The notes beneath the pieces were generated by a model. That model was not told the origin of the DNA, made no database searches, and saw only the letters and a list, made by a program, of their open reading frames with translations. From contig CAWHEX010000005.1 in assembly GCA_963828625.1 (NCBI GenBank), positions 1 through 64,000 on the forward strand: a stretch of 64,000 bases of DNA. The letters run 5' to 3'. This stretch comes from PALSA-894 sp963828625 (lineage in GTDB: Bacteria; Pseudomonadota; Alphaproteobacteria; Rhizobiales; Xanthobacteraceae). A program made the position numbers and the translations under genes. Below are positions 8,984 through 17,026 of this stretch, in pieces; the stretch's first letter is position 1, and the number at the start of each line of letters is the position of its first letter.

Positions 8984-8987
8984 CGCC
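8964..8987 (-). repeat. ISL3-type right terminal inverted repeat
   Basis: The reverse complement begins GGCGCTACGCGGCC and ends AAGTGGGGGG, matching 4074-4097 at 20 of 24 positions. Confidence 0.88.
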
Positions 8988-8995
8988 TCATTGAA
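8988..8995. repeat. Target-site duplication, right copy (TCATTGAA)
   Basis: Identical to 4066-4073 and directly abutting the right terminal repeat. Confidence 0.9.
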
Positions 8996-9105
8996 GGCAA
9001 CCTCGTCCCGTAGGCCCGGGCCGGGGTTTCCTTCGATACGCGATCCCGATGAAGGCGTGTCCCGGGTGCCGCCCACACGGCCGTCGTTCTACTCTTCCGT
9101 CCCAC

Positions 9106-9651
9106 GTGAACGAGTCGGAGAGCGCGCCGCGACAGCTGGGCGACGCGGATGTGGTGAGTGGTGCCCGCGCCGACGTGGGTCGGCGGGCAACCGAGTTCGG
9201 GCGCGAGGAGCTGGCTGACGACGCCAGGCTCGTGGTGAGCGAGCTGGTGACGAACGCCATGTTGCACGGCGGGGGGTGCACAGGCGTCGAGGTCAGGTCT
9301 CACGGCGACGCGGTGAGGATCGAGGTCCGTGACGGGAGTCGCCTTCCGCCGCTGCTCGGACGGCTGTCCGAGGAATCGCTGACCGGGCGGGGGCTCCGTC
9401 TCGTCGCTCGCCTGGCCGAGCGGTGGGGAGCAGCCTTCGAGGACGATGGGAAGGTCGTCTGGGCGGAGATCACCGGCCGGAGCAGTCCAGGTCCTGCCGA
9501 TGTCGCCGAAGAAGAACTGCTCGCCAAGTGGGACGACGACTTCGACTTCGACGCCGCGCTTGAGCCGCGCTTCCATGTCGCGCTGGGCGAGGTCCCCACC
9601 GATCTGCTCCTCGCCGCCAAGTCCCACGTCGAGAACGTCGTCCGCAGTTGA
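9106..9651 (+). CDS. Anti-sigma factor-like ATP-binding protein (HATPase_c_2, RsbW type)
   Basis: About 181 residues from the GTG at 9106; an ATG at 9049 in the same frame is possible but would overlap the insertion flank and adds no conserved sequence. The GHKL ATPase motifs are clear: the N-box LVVSELVTNAMLHGG with its catalytic Asn, the G1 box 'EVRDGS' and the G2 box 'GRGLRLV'. RsbW/SpoIIAB-like serine kinases bind a sigma factor or phosphorylate an anti-anti-sigma protein. The neighbouring SpoIIE-type phosphatase, whose TTG start overlaps this gene's stop, would oppose it, so the pair looks like a partner-switching module. An acidic extension (KWDDDFDFD) at the C-terminus is unusual for the family. 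Confidence 0.85.
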   Translation: MNESESAPRQLGDADVVSGARADVGRRATEFGREELADDARLVVSELVTNAMLHGGGCTGVEVRSHGDAVRIEVRDGSRLPPLLGRLSEESLTGRGLRLVARLAERWGAAFEDDGKVVWAEITGRSSPGPADVAEEELLAKWDDDFDFDAALEPRFHVALGEVPTDLLLAAKSHVENVVRS

Positions 9652-10855
9652 CCCTCGCGTCGGCCGGCGCCCGGGCGGGACTGACGACCGAGGTCCCGCC
9701 CCACCTGGCGTCGCTGGTGAGTGCCGTGGTCGACCGTTTCGCCGAGGCCCGGCTCGCCGTCAAGCGCCAGGCGCTCGACGCCGAGCGGCGCGGCCAGGCC
9801 ACCACCCGGCTGGTCCTCGACCTGCCGGCCAGCGCCGCCCAGGCCGCCGAGGACTACGTCCGGGCCCTCGACGAGGTCGACGCCTACTGCCGGGCCCGGC
9901 GGCTGTTGACGCTGGAGACCCCACCCCAGCACCACCTGTTCCGACACTGGTACATCGGGGAGCTCGTCACCCAGCTCCGGGCGGCGGCCAGCCGGGAACC
10001 GGCGCCGCCCAGTCGGTCCTTCACCCACCGCCTCCTCGCCGAGGTCGATCGTGTCGCCAGCGCTCACCGCACCTCCGAGCGGGCGGCCCGCCTGTACACG
10101 GTCGCCGCCGCCCTGGCCACGGCGGCGACACCCGAGGCGGTCGCCGAGGCCGTGCTGAACGAGGGCGTGGCCGCGCTGGCCGCGTCCGGCGGCGGTCTGT
10201 TGCTGGCCACCAATGCCGACCAGCTCGTGCTGCCAGGGGCTGTCGGCTACGACGAGACGGTCCTGGCTGGGCTCCGCACCGAGTCTCGGAACGCCGAGTC
10301 TGCCGGCGGCGGCGGCGCTGCGCTCCGGTGAGCCGGTGTGGCTGGAGTCCCGTGCCGAGCGGGACGATCGCTTTCCCAGGCTGGCGGGCCTCAAGGCCAC
10401 CACCGTGGCCCTGTCCGCGGTGCCGCTCGAAGTGCAGGGTCGGCGGCTGGGTGCCCTGCGCTTCAGCTTCAGCCAGGCCCGTCTCTTCGACGAGGACGAG
10501 CGGCGGTTCGTGCTCGCCCTCGCCGCCCAGACGGCGCAGGCGCTCGCCGGCCCAGCTTCAACGAGACCGCATCGACGTCAGCCGCCGTCTCCAGCGCAGC
10601 CTCCTGCCGCCGAGCGTGCCGGTGATCCCCGGCCTCGATATCGCCGCGGTGTACCACCCGTTCGGGGACGGGATGGAAGTCGGTGGCGACTTCTACGACA
10701 TCTGGCCCGTGCGGTCCGGGCAATGGGCGGTCGCCATAGGCGACGCAACCGGCACCGGACCGGAGGCCGCGGGCCTAACCGCGCTCGTGCGCCACACGCT
10801 CCGAGCGCTGGCCATGAGTGAGCCGGAGCCGCCGGCGGTCATGGCGACCCTCTAA
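9648..10855 (+). CDS. GAF-SpoIIE (PP2C-type) serine phosphatase, frameshifted and truncated at the 3' end
   Basis: Starts at TTG 9648, overlapping the upstream stop (TTGA). Residues 1-130 are a helical N-terminal region. A GAF-like sensor domain follows (about 140-300; 'TVAAALATAATPEAVAEAVL' at its start), with a one-base shift near 10300. A second shift near 10560 leads into the linker QRSLLPPSVP and the SpoIIE domain, whose first metal motif VGGDFYDIW and 'IGDATGTGPEAA' are intact. The protein then ends after 'PPAVMATL' at 10855, having lost about the last 130 residues of the phosphatase, including its later Asp ligands. The cut coincides with the switch to alphaproteobacterial sequence. 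Confidence 0.85.
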
Positions 10856-10856
10856 G

Positions 10857-11456
10857 GTGCGGCACGTTGCGCTCGCGGCGCTGGTGCTCGCCGGCATCGC
10901 GTCGCAGCCTGCCGCGCAGACCCGATCATCGCGCTCCGCAGCCGAGCTGATGGATGCGGTGATGTGGAACCGCGAGCCGATCGGCGGGCCGTTCGCGCTG
11001 GTCGATCAGGACGGCAAGCCGCGCACCGATGCGGACTTCCGCGGCAAGGTGCTCATCGTCTATTTCGGCTTCACGTATTGCCCGGACGTCTGCCCTACCG
11101 ACCTGCAGAACATCGGGCTCGCGATGGACCGGCTCGGCAAGGCGGGGGACGCCGTGCAGCCGCTGTTCGTCACGCTCGATCCCGAGCGCGATACCGCGGC
11201 GCACCTGAAGGGTTACGTCGCGCTGTTTCATCCGCGGATGGTCGCGCTCACCGGAGACGCGGCAGCGATCAAGAACGCCGCGGACGCCTACAGGGTCTAT
11301 TACGCGCGCGTGCCGACGAAGGGCGACGATTACACCGTCGACCATTCGGCCTTCCTCTATCTGGTCGACCGCTCCGGGAAATATCTCGGCTTCCTGCCGC
11401 CCGGCACCGACGGCGATCGTATCGCCGAGGCGATACGCGCCTATCTCTCGCGTTGA
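10857..11456 (+). CDS. SCO1/SenC family copper chaperone
   Basis: About 199 residues from the GTG at 10857; an in-frame ATG at 10818 lies in the other organism's sequence and is not credible. An N-terminal hydrophobic signal or anchor (HVALAALVLAGIAS) is followed by a thioredoxin fold with the copper motif CPDVC and the distal ligand in 'VDHSAF'. SCO proteins deliver copper to the CuA centre of cytochrome c oxidase in the periplasm. The gene begins just one base past the apparent join, so its promoter and possibly its true first codons are missing. It converges on the DUF1501 gene with a 4-base gap. Confidence 0.93.
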   Translation: MRHVALAALVLAGIASQPAAQTRSSRSAAELMDAVMWNREPIGGPFALVDQDGKPRTDADFRGKVLIVYFGFTYCPDVCPTDLQNIGLAMDRLGKAGDAVQPLFVTLDPERDTAAHLKGYVALFHPRMVALTGDAAAIKNAADAYRVYYARVPTKGDDYTVDHSAFLYLVDRSGKYLGFLPPGTDGDRIAEAIRAYLSR

Positions 11457-11460
11457 GCGC

Positions 11461-12711
11461 CTACACCAGCCCCGTCATCGCCTTCACGTCGGCGCTGCCC
11501 GGGAACACGTTCGCGGCCAGCGCCTCATCGGTGACGCGCAGGTGATCCTTGAGCAATCCCTTCAGCACCGCGCGCAGGTCGGTGGTCGCCGCGAGATCGC
11601 GGCCTTCGTAGAGGTTCGCGTTCTTCAGGCCCGGCCAGTCGGCGATCACGCGCCCGCCCTTGAGCGCGCCACCGGCAAGGATCGCGATCGTGCCGGTGCC
11701 GTGATCGGTGCCGTTGGTGCCGTTGATGCGCGCGGTGCGGCCGAACTCGGTGACGACCGTCACCACAGTCTCGCGCCACGCCTCGCCCATGTTCTTCTCG
11801 GCCGCTGCAATCGCGCCGTCGAGCGCACCGAGCAGGGTCGCGAGGCGGCCGGAGTCCGCGCCCTCGTCGATGTGCGTGTCCCAGCCGTTGAAGGCGAGCG
11901 CGCCGATGCGCGGCCCGTCGGCGCGCGCCAGGAATTTCGCCGCGGTGCCGGCGGCATCGGCGAAGAAGGCGCGCACCTGCGCGGCAAAGCCTGCCGGCAT
12001 CTGGCGTCCCTCGGTCGGCGCCATCACGGCCGGATCGTCGCCGCGCGCCAGTATCGCAAGATCGCGGCGGCCCTCGATCGCGCGCGCGAGCTCGGTGTCG
12101 GTGTGGTGATAGAGATCGATCAACCGCGCCATGGTGTCTTCGTTCGCCGGCTGGATGCGCGCCGGCGTCCACGACAGCACCGGCGCGGGCCCGCGCACGA
12201 CGAGCGGCGTCACCGGCCCGACCGCGAAGGCGCGGCCGTCGCGGCGTACGCGCGTTTCCGCCATGAGCACACCGAGCGCGCGGTTGAGCCAGCCGGAATC
12301 GGCGCGGCCCGGATTGGGCAGCCCGCTTTCCAGCACATCCTGCCCATCGAAGTGCGAGCGCTCACGATAGGGCGTCGCGGCCGCGTGCACGATCGCGGCC
12401 TGCCCGGCCGTGTAGAGGCGGTGCAGGTTCGGCATCGCGGGATTGAGCGCGAAGAACGAGTCGAGCGGCAGTGCCGCCGGCTTGCCGTCAAGCAGCAGCG
12501 CCTTGTCGCCGCGCAGTTTGACCCAGTCGGGATCGCCGACCGGCGCGACCGCCGCGAGCCCATCGAGCGCACCGCGCAGGATGATCGTCAGCATGCGCGG
12601 ATCGCGCCCCTCGGCGCGCGCGATCTTCGGCAGGAACGGCCAGGCGAACAGCACCCCGGCGCCGCCGAGCAGTTCGCGGCGCGTCGCGGCGTGAACGATA
12701 TTGGGTGACAT
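11461..12711 (-). CDS. DUF1501 family exported protein
   Basis: A 416-residue protein beginning MSPNIVHAATRRELLGGAGV, with a twin-arginine pair ahead of a hydrophobic stretch, so Tat export is likely. It has the family's alkaline-phosphatase/sulfatase-like fold features: 'LRGALDGLA' near the N-terminus, the 'HFDGQDVLE' block, FNGWDTHIDEGA, and the 'VTEFGRTARINGTNGTDHGTG' block with metal-type Asp/His residues. The ATG at 12711 is chosen because the Tat signal starts there; the frame is open further upstream into the DUF1800 gene. It lies 2 bases downstream of DUF1800, its constant partner in many bacteria. The biochemical role is not known. Confidence 0.92.
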   Translation of the reverse strand: MSPNIVHAATRRELLGGAGVLFAWPFLPKIARAEGRDPRMLTIILRGALDGLAAVAPVGDPDWVKLRGDKALLLDGKPAALPLDSFFALNPAMPNLHRLYTAGQAAIVHAAATPYRERSHFDGQDVLESGLPNPGRADSGWLNRALGVLMAETRVRRDGRAFAVGPVTPLVVRGPAPVLSWTPARIQPANEDTMARLIDLYHHTDTELARAIEGRRDLAILARGDDPAVMAPTEGRQMPAGFAAQVRAFFADAAGTAAKFLARADGPRIGALAFNGWDTHIDEGADSGRLATLLGALDGAIAAAEKNMGEAWRETVVTVVTEFGRTARINGTNGTDHGTGTIAILAGGALKGGRVIADWPGLKNANLYEGRDLAATTDLRAVLKGLLKDHLRVTDEALAANVFPGSADVKAMTGLV

Positions 12712-12713
12712 GG

Positions 12714-14141
12714 TCACCTCCGTTGAAACTCGGGCGCCATCAGCGCGAGCGTGAGCCCCTGCTGGCGGCTTTCGGCGCGCTCGATGGTCTGCCGCGTTTC
12801 GCGCGACGCCAGCGCGCCAAGCGACGTCTCGACGAAATCGCCCGGCTCGATGCGCGCCTGCACCAGCTCGGCGATGCGGTTCGCGATATCGAGGCGCTGC
12901 GCGAGGCCGTCGATCCACGCGGACTGCACATCGGCGAAGCCCTGCGGCGCGTTCGGCCGCCACATGCGCTCGCCCAGATAGGCCATCGCCTGCAGGCCGC
13001 GCTGCGCGTCCGGCATCACGCCGATCCCGCGCCATGCCGAAATCAGCCACTCGCTCGGGCGCTTGAGCTTCAGCCGCTGCTCGTCCCAGGTCTCGGGCGA
13101 CTCGATCAGCGTCTTCGCGATCTCCTTCAGGTCGCCGTCCGTTTCGAGGAAGCGGCGCGACAGCCGCTCGGTGAGCAAGTCCGGCGGCTCGTCGGCGCAG
13201 AAATGCCGCGCGAGCTTGCGCGCCACATGCGCGGCGGTCGCCGGATGGCGCGCAATATCGGCGAGCACCGCCCTGCCCTGCGCGACGTCCGGCTGCGCGT
13301 AGGTCCTGCCGACGACCGTTTGCGGCCCCGGCTCGTGCATGCGTGCAAGGAAAATGAACTCGCCGCCGTGCTCCGGATTGGTCGTCGCCGGAATGATGGT
13401 CCAGCCGGTCAGCACCTTGGCAAAGCTGGTGACGTCTTCCTGCGAGTAGACCGAGCGCACGCCGAGCGTATGCAGTTCGAGAATTTCGCGCGCGAGGTTT
13501 TCGTTCAGCCCGCGCGTATTGACGAGGCCCGCGACCGACTTCGGTCCGATCGAGCGCGAGTTGTCGAGATAGAACAGCATCGCGGGATGGCCGGCCGACG
13601 CGAGCAACATCCCGGAAAACTTGCCGAGCACATGCGGACGGATCGCCTCGCGCTCGTAGCCGCCCGCCATGCTCTGCACCTGATCCGCCGAGATGCAGAA
13701 ATGGTTCGACCAGAACCAGATCAGCCGCTCGACGAAGCCGATCTCGGGCGCGAGCGCAGCATCGAAGCGCGCCTTCACTTCACGGAAATAAAGCTGCTGC
13801 TGGAAGTCAGGCGGCGGGTTCGCGGCGGGCTGCTGCGCGCCGCTCTCCGGCTTCGGCTCCATGCTCTCCATGGACATGCCGGCGGCCTTGCGCTCTTCCT
13901 CCTCCTTGCGCTGCGCGATCAGCCGCGCCTGGCGCTCCTGACGGAAGTTGAACGCCGCGGTCGAGGATTGCGCCGCGGTCATCAGTTCGGCATTGACGAT
14001 CTGGCCGATGCCGGCCTTGTCCAGTTCGGCAAGCAGCGCGCCGCGCGGATCGGCGGCGATCGCCGCGATCGAACCCGCGCGCGGGCCAAGACCGAACCGA
14101 TGCAGGGCCAGTGCGGCCGCACCCTTCGCATCCAGCGCCAT
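12714..14141 (-). CDS. DUF1800 family protein
   Basis: 475 residues from ATG 14141 (MALDAKGAAALALHRFGLGP); the open frame continues upstream but without family sequence. It carries the DUF1800 hallmarks: the 'HRFGLGPR' start, 'FWSNHFCIS', 'NENLAREILELHTLGV', 'LTGWTI' and a C-terminal helical domain. A Lys/Glu-rich, Met-rich linker (about residues 85-115) is variable in the family. DUF1800 and DUF1501 are co-transcribed here with 2 bases between them. Together they are often exported and have been linked to cell-envelope or polymer binding, without an established reaction. Confidence 0.92.
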   Translation of the reverse strand: MALDAKGAAALALHRFGLGPRAGSIAAIAADPRGALLAELDKAGIGQIVNAELMTAAQSSTAAFNFRQERQARLIAQRKEEEERKAAGMSMESMEPKPESGAQQPAANPPPDFQQQLYFREVKARFDAALAPEIGFVERLIWFWSNHFCISADQVQSMAGGYEREAIRPHVLGKFSGMLLASAGHPAMLFYLDNSRSIGPKSVAGLVNTRGLNENLAREILELHTLGVRSVYSQEDVTSFAKVLTGWTIIPATTNPEHGGEFIFLARMHEPGPQTVVGRTYAQPDVAQGRAVLADIARHPATAAHVARKLARHFCADEPPDLLTERLSRRFLETDGDLKEIAKTLIESPETWDEQRLKLKRPSEWLISAWRGIGVMPDAQRGLQAMAYLGERMWRPNAPQGFADVQSAWIDGLAQRLDIANRIAELVQARIEPGDFVETSLGALASRETRQTIERAESRQQGLTLALMAPEFQRR

Positions 14142-14361
14142 GACATCCTCGAAACGCTGCCCGGCCTTATGTGTCGCCCGGGGCCACAGGACAGCGATGG
14201 GCTGTAAAATATCCCAGTCCGGGCGGCCCGAAAAGCGACAGGCGCGATCAAATTTATCGATCGGAGGCATGCCGGCGGCTGAACTCCGCTATTGTTTTCG
14301 TTCGATTTTTCGCGCTTTGTGCAGGCGCGACGCCCCGGCTCCGATCAACGCGAATCCCGAC

Positions 14362-15013
14362 ATGGCTTCATTGTTCAGCCGTTTGCCGCTCTCGAATTCG
14401 CAGCCGGATTCCGCAGCGCCTGCGCCACCTCGCGCGGCTGTCGCAGCATATCGTGCCGAAAGGGCGACGGTCGGTTTCGCTTCCGCCCGAGTTGATCGCG
14501 GAGTGCCGCTTCTGCGCCTCGCGCAACGATCTCGTTGCACAGCTTCCGCGCCGCGCACGCGTTGCCGAGGTCGGCACCTATCGCGGCGAGTTCGCAGGGC
14601 ACATGCTTTCGGCGTGCGATCCTGCCGAACTGCACCTGATCGATCTCGATTTTTCCCTGCTCGATCCGACGGTCGCCGCCGATCCGCGCGTCGTCATGCA
14701 CCGCGGCCTCTCGCACGAGATGCTCGGCAGCTTCGCCGACGACTACTTCGACTGGATCTATATCGACGGCGATCACTCCTACGCGGGCGCGAGCCGCGAT
14801 GCCGCCGTGGCGTCAACCAAGGTGCGGCGCGGCGGCTATCTGGTGTTCAACGATTTCGCGCACGCCGATCCCTATCTCGGCGCCTACGGCGTGCACCGCG
14901 CGGTGACGGACTTCGCCGCGAGCCGACGCTGGAAGTTTGCGTGGTGGGCCTACGAGCCACACGGGCTTTACGACGTGGCGCTGCAAAGGCCGGTGGGCGC
15001 TCGCGGCGTTTGA
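14362..15013 (+). CDS. Class I SAM-dependent methyltransferase (Methyltransf_24-like), 5' end uncertain
   Basis: The central motif 'VAEVGTYRGEFAGHML' is a methyltransferase motif I variant. It is followed by 'LHLIDLDFSLLDP' (motif II), FDWIYIDGDHSYAGAS with the DxDHSY pattern typical of Methyltransf_24, and 'GGYLVFNDFAHAD'. The C-terminal two thirds are in one frame to the stop at 15013. The start is doubtful. The ATG at 14362 opens a plausible MASLFSRLPLSN N-terminus but needs a one-base shift near 14440. Staying in the main frame gives only starts far upstream (14171) over non-conserved sequence. It is divergent from DUF1800. Substrate unknown; many relatives act near sugar or surface-polymer genes. 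Confidence 0.75.
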
Positions 15014-15077
15014 CAACGCTGACTGGAAGCTTCAGCCTTCCGCGATTGCAGGTTCACCGGCAACATGGAGGGGCGCC

Positions 15078-15449
15078 ATGTCGGTCGAGAATCCAAACAG
15101 CGCGGGCGCGCGCCGTATCGCCGAGCGTTATGTCGGCACGACGATTCAGGTGGAGTCGCTCATCTCGCGCGGGCTCTACTGGCTCGCCGTGCTTGTGGCG
15201 CTGATCCCGCTCGGCTGGACGGGCCTGATCATCAATCAGGCGGCGCACACCAGAAACTGGAGCGAGGGCATTCTCTATACGGCGATCCTGCTCGCCATCG
15301 CGGCGTTCATCTATCTTCTCGGCTGGGGATGGCGATGGCTGTGGAGCGGCCGGGTCGATCATCTCTTCGGCCGCAAGAAATACGGCGCGGCGGGCCGGCT
15401 CGAAGCCATACGGCAAAAGATCGCGGTGGTTTTCGCCGTCATGCCCTGA
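15078..15449 (+). CDS. Small two-span membrane protein, unknown
   Basis: 123 residues starting at ATG 15078, behind a GGAGG-like site (tggaggggcgcc). There are two clear transmembrane helices, around residues 34-55 (LYWLAVLVALIPLGWTGLII) and 70-92 (ILYTAILLAIAAFIYLLGW). A basic C-terminal tail contains 'FGRKKYGAAGR' and a last hydrophobic helix. I recognise no family. It lies 64 bases downstream of the methyltransferase in the same direction and converges on the acetamidase. Confidence 0.7.
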   Translation: MSVENPNSAGARRIAERYVGTTIQVESLISRGLYWLAVLVALIPLGWTGLIINQAAHTRNWSEGILYTAILLAIAAFIYLLGWGWRWLWSGRVDHLFGRKKYGAAGRLEAIRQKIAVVFAVMP

Positions 15450-15466
15450 CGGTCAGCGGCGACAGC

Positions 15467-16408
15467 CTAGCCGCTCGCGAGATATTTCTTCGCCAGCATC
15501 ACATGGATGCCCTTGTTGCCGTTGACCACCTGCGTGACGCGCAGGTCGGCGGCGAGTGAACACAGCGTATAGGCCTGCTCGCGCGACAGGTTGGTGCGGC
15601 GGCAGATCAGCTTGATCATGTCGCGCAGCGCGATGGTCACGCAGTCGTCGAGATCGGGATCGAACGCCATCGTCATGATGTGCGTCGGCGTCTCGGCAAG
15701 CGGCCATTCGAGGCTCATGTCGTCGCGCACATGCAGCTCGAACGTGCCGATCAGTCCGGTCTCGATCGCGGTGACGCACACTTCGCCGTCGCCCTGCACG
15801 CCGTGGCCGTCGCCGCACGAGAACAGCGCGCCGTCGACATGGATCGGCAGATAGAGCGTGGTGCCGGCGACAAGCTCCTTGTTGTCGAGATTGCCGCCGT
15901 TCTTGCGCGGCGGCAGCGTCGAGACCATGCCCCAGCCCGGCGGCGGCGCGACCGCCATCACGCCGAAGAACGGCGCGAGCGGAAGTTCGAGTCCCCATGG
16001 CAAGGTGCCGGTGTTCTTCTGTTTATCGAGCGGAATGTGGATCAGCGTCGGCGTGTCGAAGTCGTCCGGCAGCGCGCCCGCGAGCGGGCGGATCATGTTG
16101 TAGCCCCAGTCGTAATGGAGCTGGATATCCTTGATCCGTACTTCGAGCACGTGGCCCTTCTTCGCGCCCTTCACGGCGACCGGACCGGTGCAGATATGGC
16201 CGGGCAGCTTCTGTGGGACCTTGGCGTGGATCGCGGCGAGCGCGGGCGGGACCTTCAGCGGCGCGGCCGGCATCTGGGTCGCCATGCCCGAGACGGTCGA
16301 GATCGTGACCGTGTCGCCGCTGTCCACCGTGATCAGCGGCGTCAGCTTCGCGTCGAAGAAACCCCAGTGCACCGTTTCCGGCGCGGCATCGAGCCGATGG
16401 TTTGCCAT
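15467..16408 (-). CDS. Acetamidase/formamidase family protein
   Basis: 313 residues with family landmarks: 'HWGFFDAKLTPLITVDSGDTVTI' near the N-terminus, the 'GHICTGPVAVKGAKKGHVLEV' barrel segment, PFFGVMAVAP, and the metal-site stretch 'SCGDGHGVQGDGEVCVTAIE'. These cytosolic enzymes hydrolyse short amides to ammonia and the acid, releasing usable nitrogen. The frame is intact from ATG 16408. No amide transporter is adjacent, so the substrate cannot be narrowed. A palindromic repeat and the DMT gene lie upstream, and it may be transcribed from the region around 16409-16440. Confidence 0.93.
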   Translation of the reverse strand: MANHRLDAAPETVHWGFFDAKLTPLITVDSGDTVTISTVSGMATQMPAAPLKVPPALAAIHAKVPQKLPGHICTGPVAVKGAKKGHVLEVRIKDIQLHYDWGYNMIRPLAGALPDDFDTPTLIHIPLDKQKNTGTLPWGLELPLAPFFGVMAVAPPPGWGMVSTLPPRKNGGNLDNKELVAGTTLYLPIHVDGALFSCGDGHGVQGDGEVCVTAIETGLIGTFELHVRDDMSLEWPLAETPTHIMTMAFDPDLDDCVTIALRDMIKLICRRTNLSREQAYTLCSLAADLRVTQVVNGNKGIHVMLAKKYLASG

Positions 16409-16440
16409 GTGTGTCCCCGTTCGTTCAGCGCTTTTTCATG

Positions 16441-16490
16441 GCGCATGGTCTTGTCCGAAAACCGGTGCGCGCTTTTCGGGAGCCATGCGC
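16441..16490. repeat. Palindromic intergenic repeat
   Basis: The outer arms GCGCATGG and CCATGCGC and the inner arms CCGAAAA and TTTTCGG form an imperfect 50-base palindrome. The type is common between genes in Bradyrhizobium-like genomes (the CCGAAAACCGG...TTTTCGG unit). It sits between the DMT protein and the acetamidase; a related unit is at 51324-51370. Confidence 0.65.
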
Positions 16491-16846
16491 TACCATTTCT
16501 GGAAAATGAAAAACGCGCCAGCGGAAATCAGCGCGAAGCCGACGAGATGATTCCAGCCGATCGGCTCCTTCAGGTAGAGGAGCGAAAATCCGGCGAACAC
16601 CAGGAGCGTGATCACCTCCTGGATGGTCTTGAGTTGCGCCGCCGAATAGACGGCGTTGCCGTAGCGGTTCGCCGGCACTGCGAAGCAGTACTCGATGAAG
16701 GCGATGCCCCACGCCACGAGGATCACGCCCCAGATCGGCACTTCCTTGAAGCGCAGGTGGCCGTACCAGGCGACGGTCATGAACAGATTGGAGCAGATCA
16801 GCAGGCCGATCGGCAGCAGATAGGGGGAGGAAGCATAGAACGGCAT
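16490..16846 (-). CDS. DMT superfamily protein (DUF486)
   Basis: 118 residues and four hydrophobic helices, beginning MPFYASSPYLLPIGLLICSN. It contains the DUF486 signatures 'FMTVAWYGHLRF', 'WGIAFIEYCFAVPANR' and a C-terminal GWNHLVGFALISAGAFFIF helix. Members are small multidrug-resistance-like inner-membrane proteins with no established substrate. The stop abuts the palindromic repeat. It is transcribed leftward, toward the acetamidase; the repeat between them could end or stabilise the message. Confidence 0.9.
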   Translation of the reverse strand: MPFYASSPYLLPIGLLICSNLFMTVAWYGHLRFKEVPIWGVILVAWGIAFIEYCFAVPANRYGNAVYSAAQLKTIQEVITLLVFAGFSLLYLKEPIGWNHLVGFALISAGAFFIFQKW

Positions 16847-17026
16847 GGGCTGGCTTTCGTGTCGGCGGGAGGTGGTGCTCTAGCAGGCCCGCCGCGCCGC
16901 CCCAACCGGATGAACCTCACGCCCGCGAGAGGCGACACATAAGGCCATCGGACGGGCCGGTTCCGCCAAGCCTGTCGCAATTCTGCGCTAATTTGGCTAT
17001 CAGCTTGGCGTCATCGGGAGGCCACC

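Larger units (their letters stand above)
4074..8987 (+). mobile_element. ISL3-family insertion sequence, interrupted by a second element
   Basis: The ends are 24-bp imperfect inverted repeats (20 of 24 match) at 4074-4097 and 8964-8987, starting GGCGCT and ending in AAGTGGGGGG. They are flanked by the perfect 8-bp duplication TCATTGAA. The single gene is an ISL3-type transposase read rightward. Its C-terminal codons and stop (8983) lie inside the right repeat. Removing the nested insert at 5335-8818 leaves an element of about 1.43 kb, normal for the family. The transposase is broken both by the insert and by several frameshifts, so the element should not move on its own. Target duplication and ends are read directly; the family assignment rests on transposase motifs. 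Confidence 0.9.

Noticed and set aside
8988..9105. N-terminal part of the DHFR-like gene on the right side of the ISL3 element.
   Set aside because: The flank continues the target duplication, but its leftward translation has no family sequence, so only the C-terminal remnant is annotated.
12705..14207. A 500-codon plus-strand open frame.
   Set aside because: Antisense of the DUF1800 gene, whose protein motifs are unambiguous.
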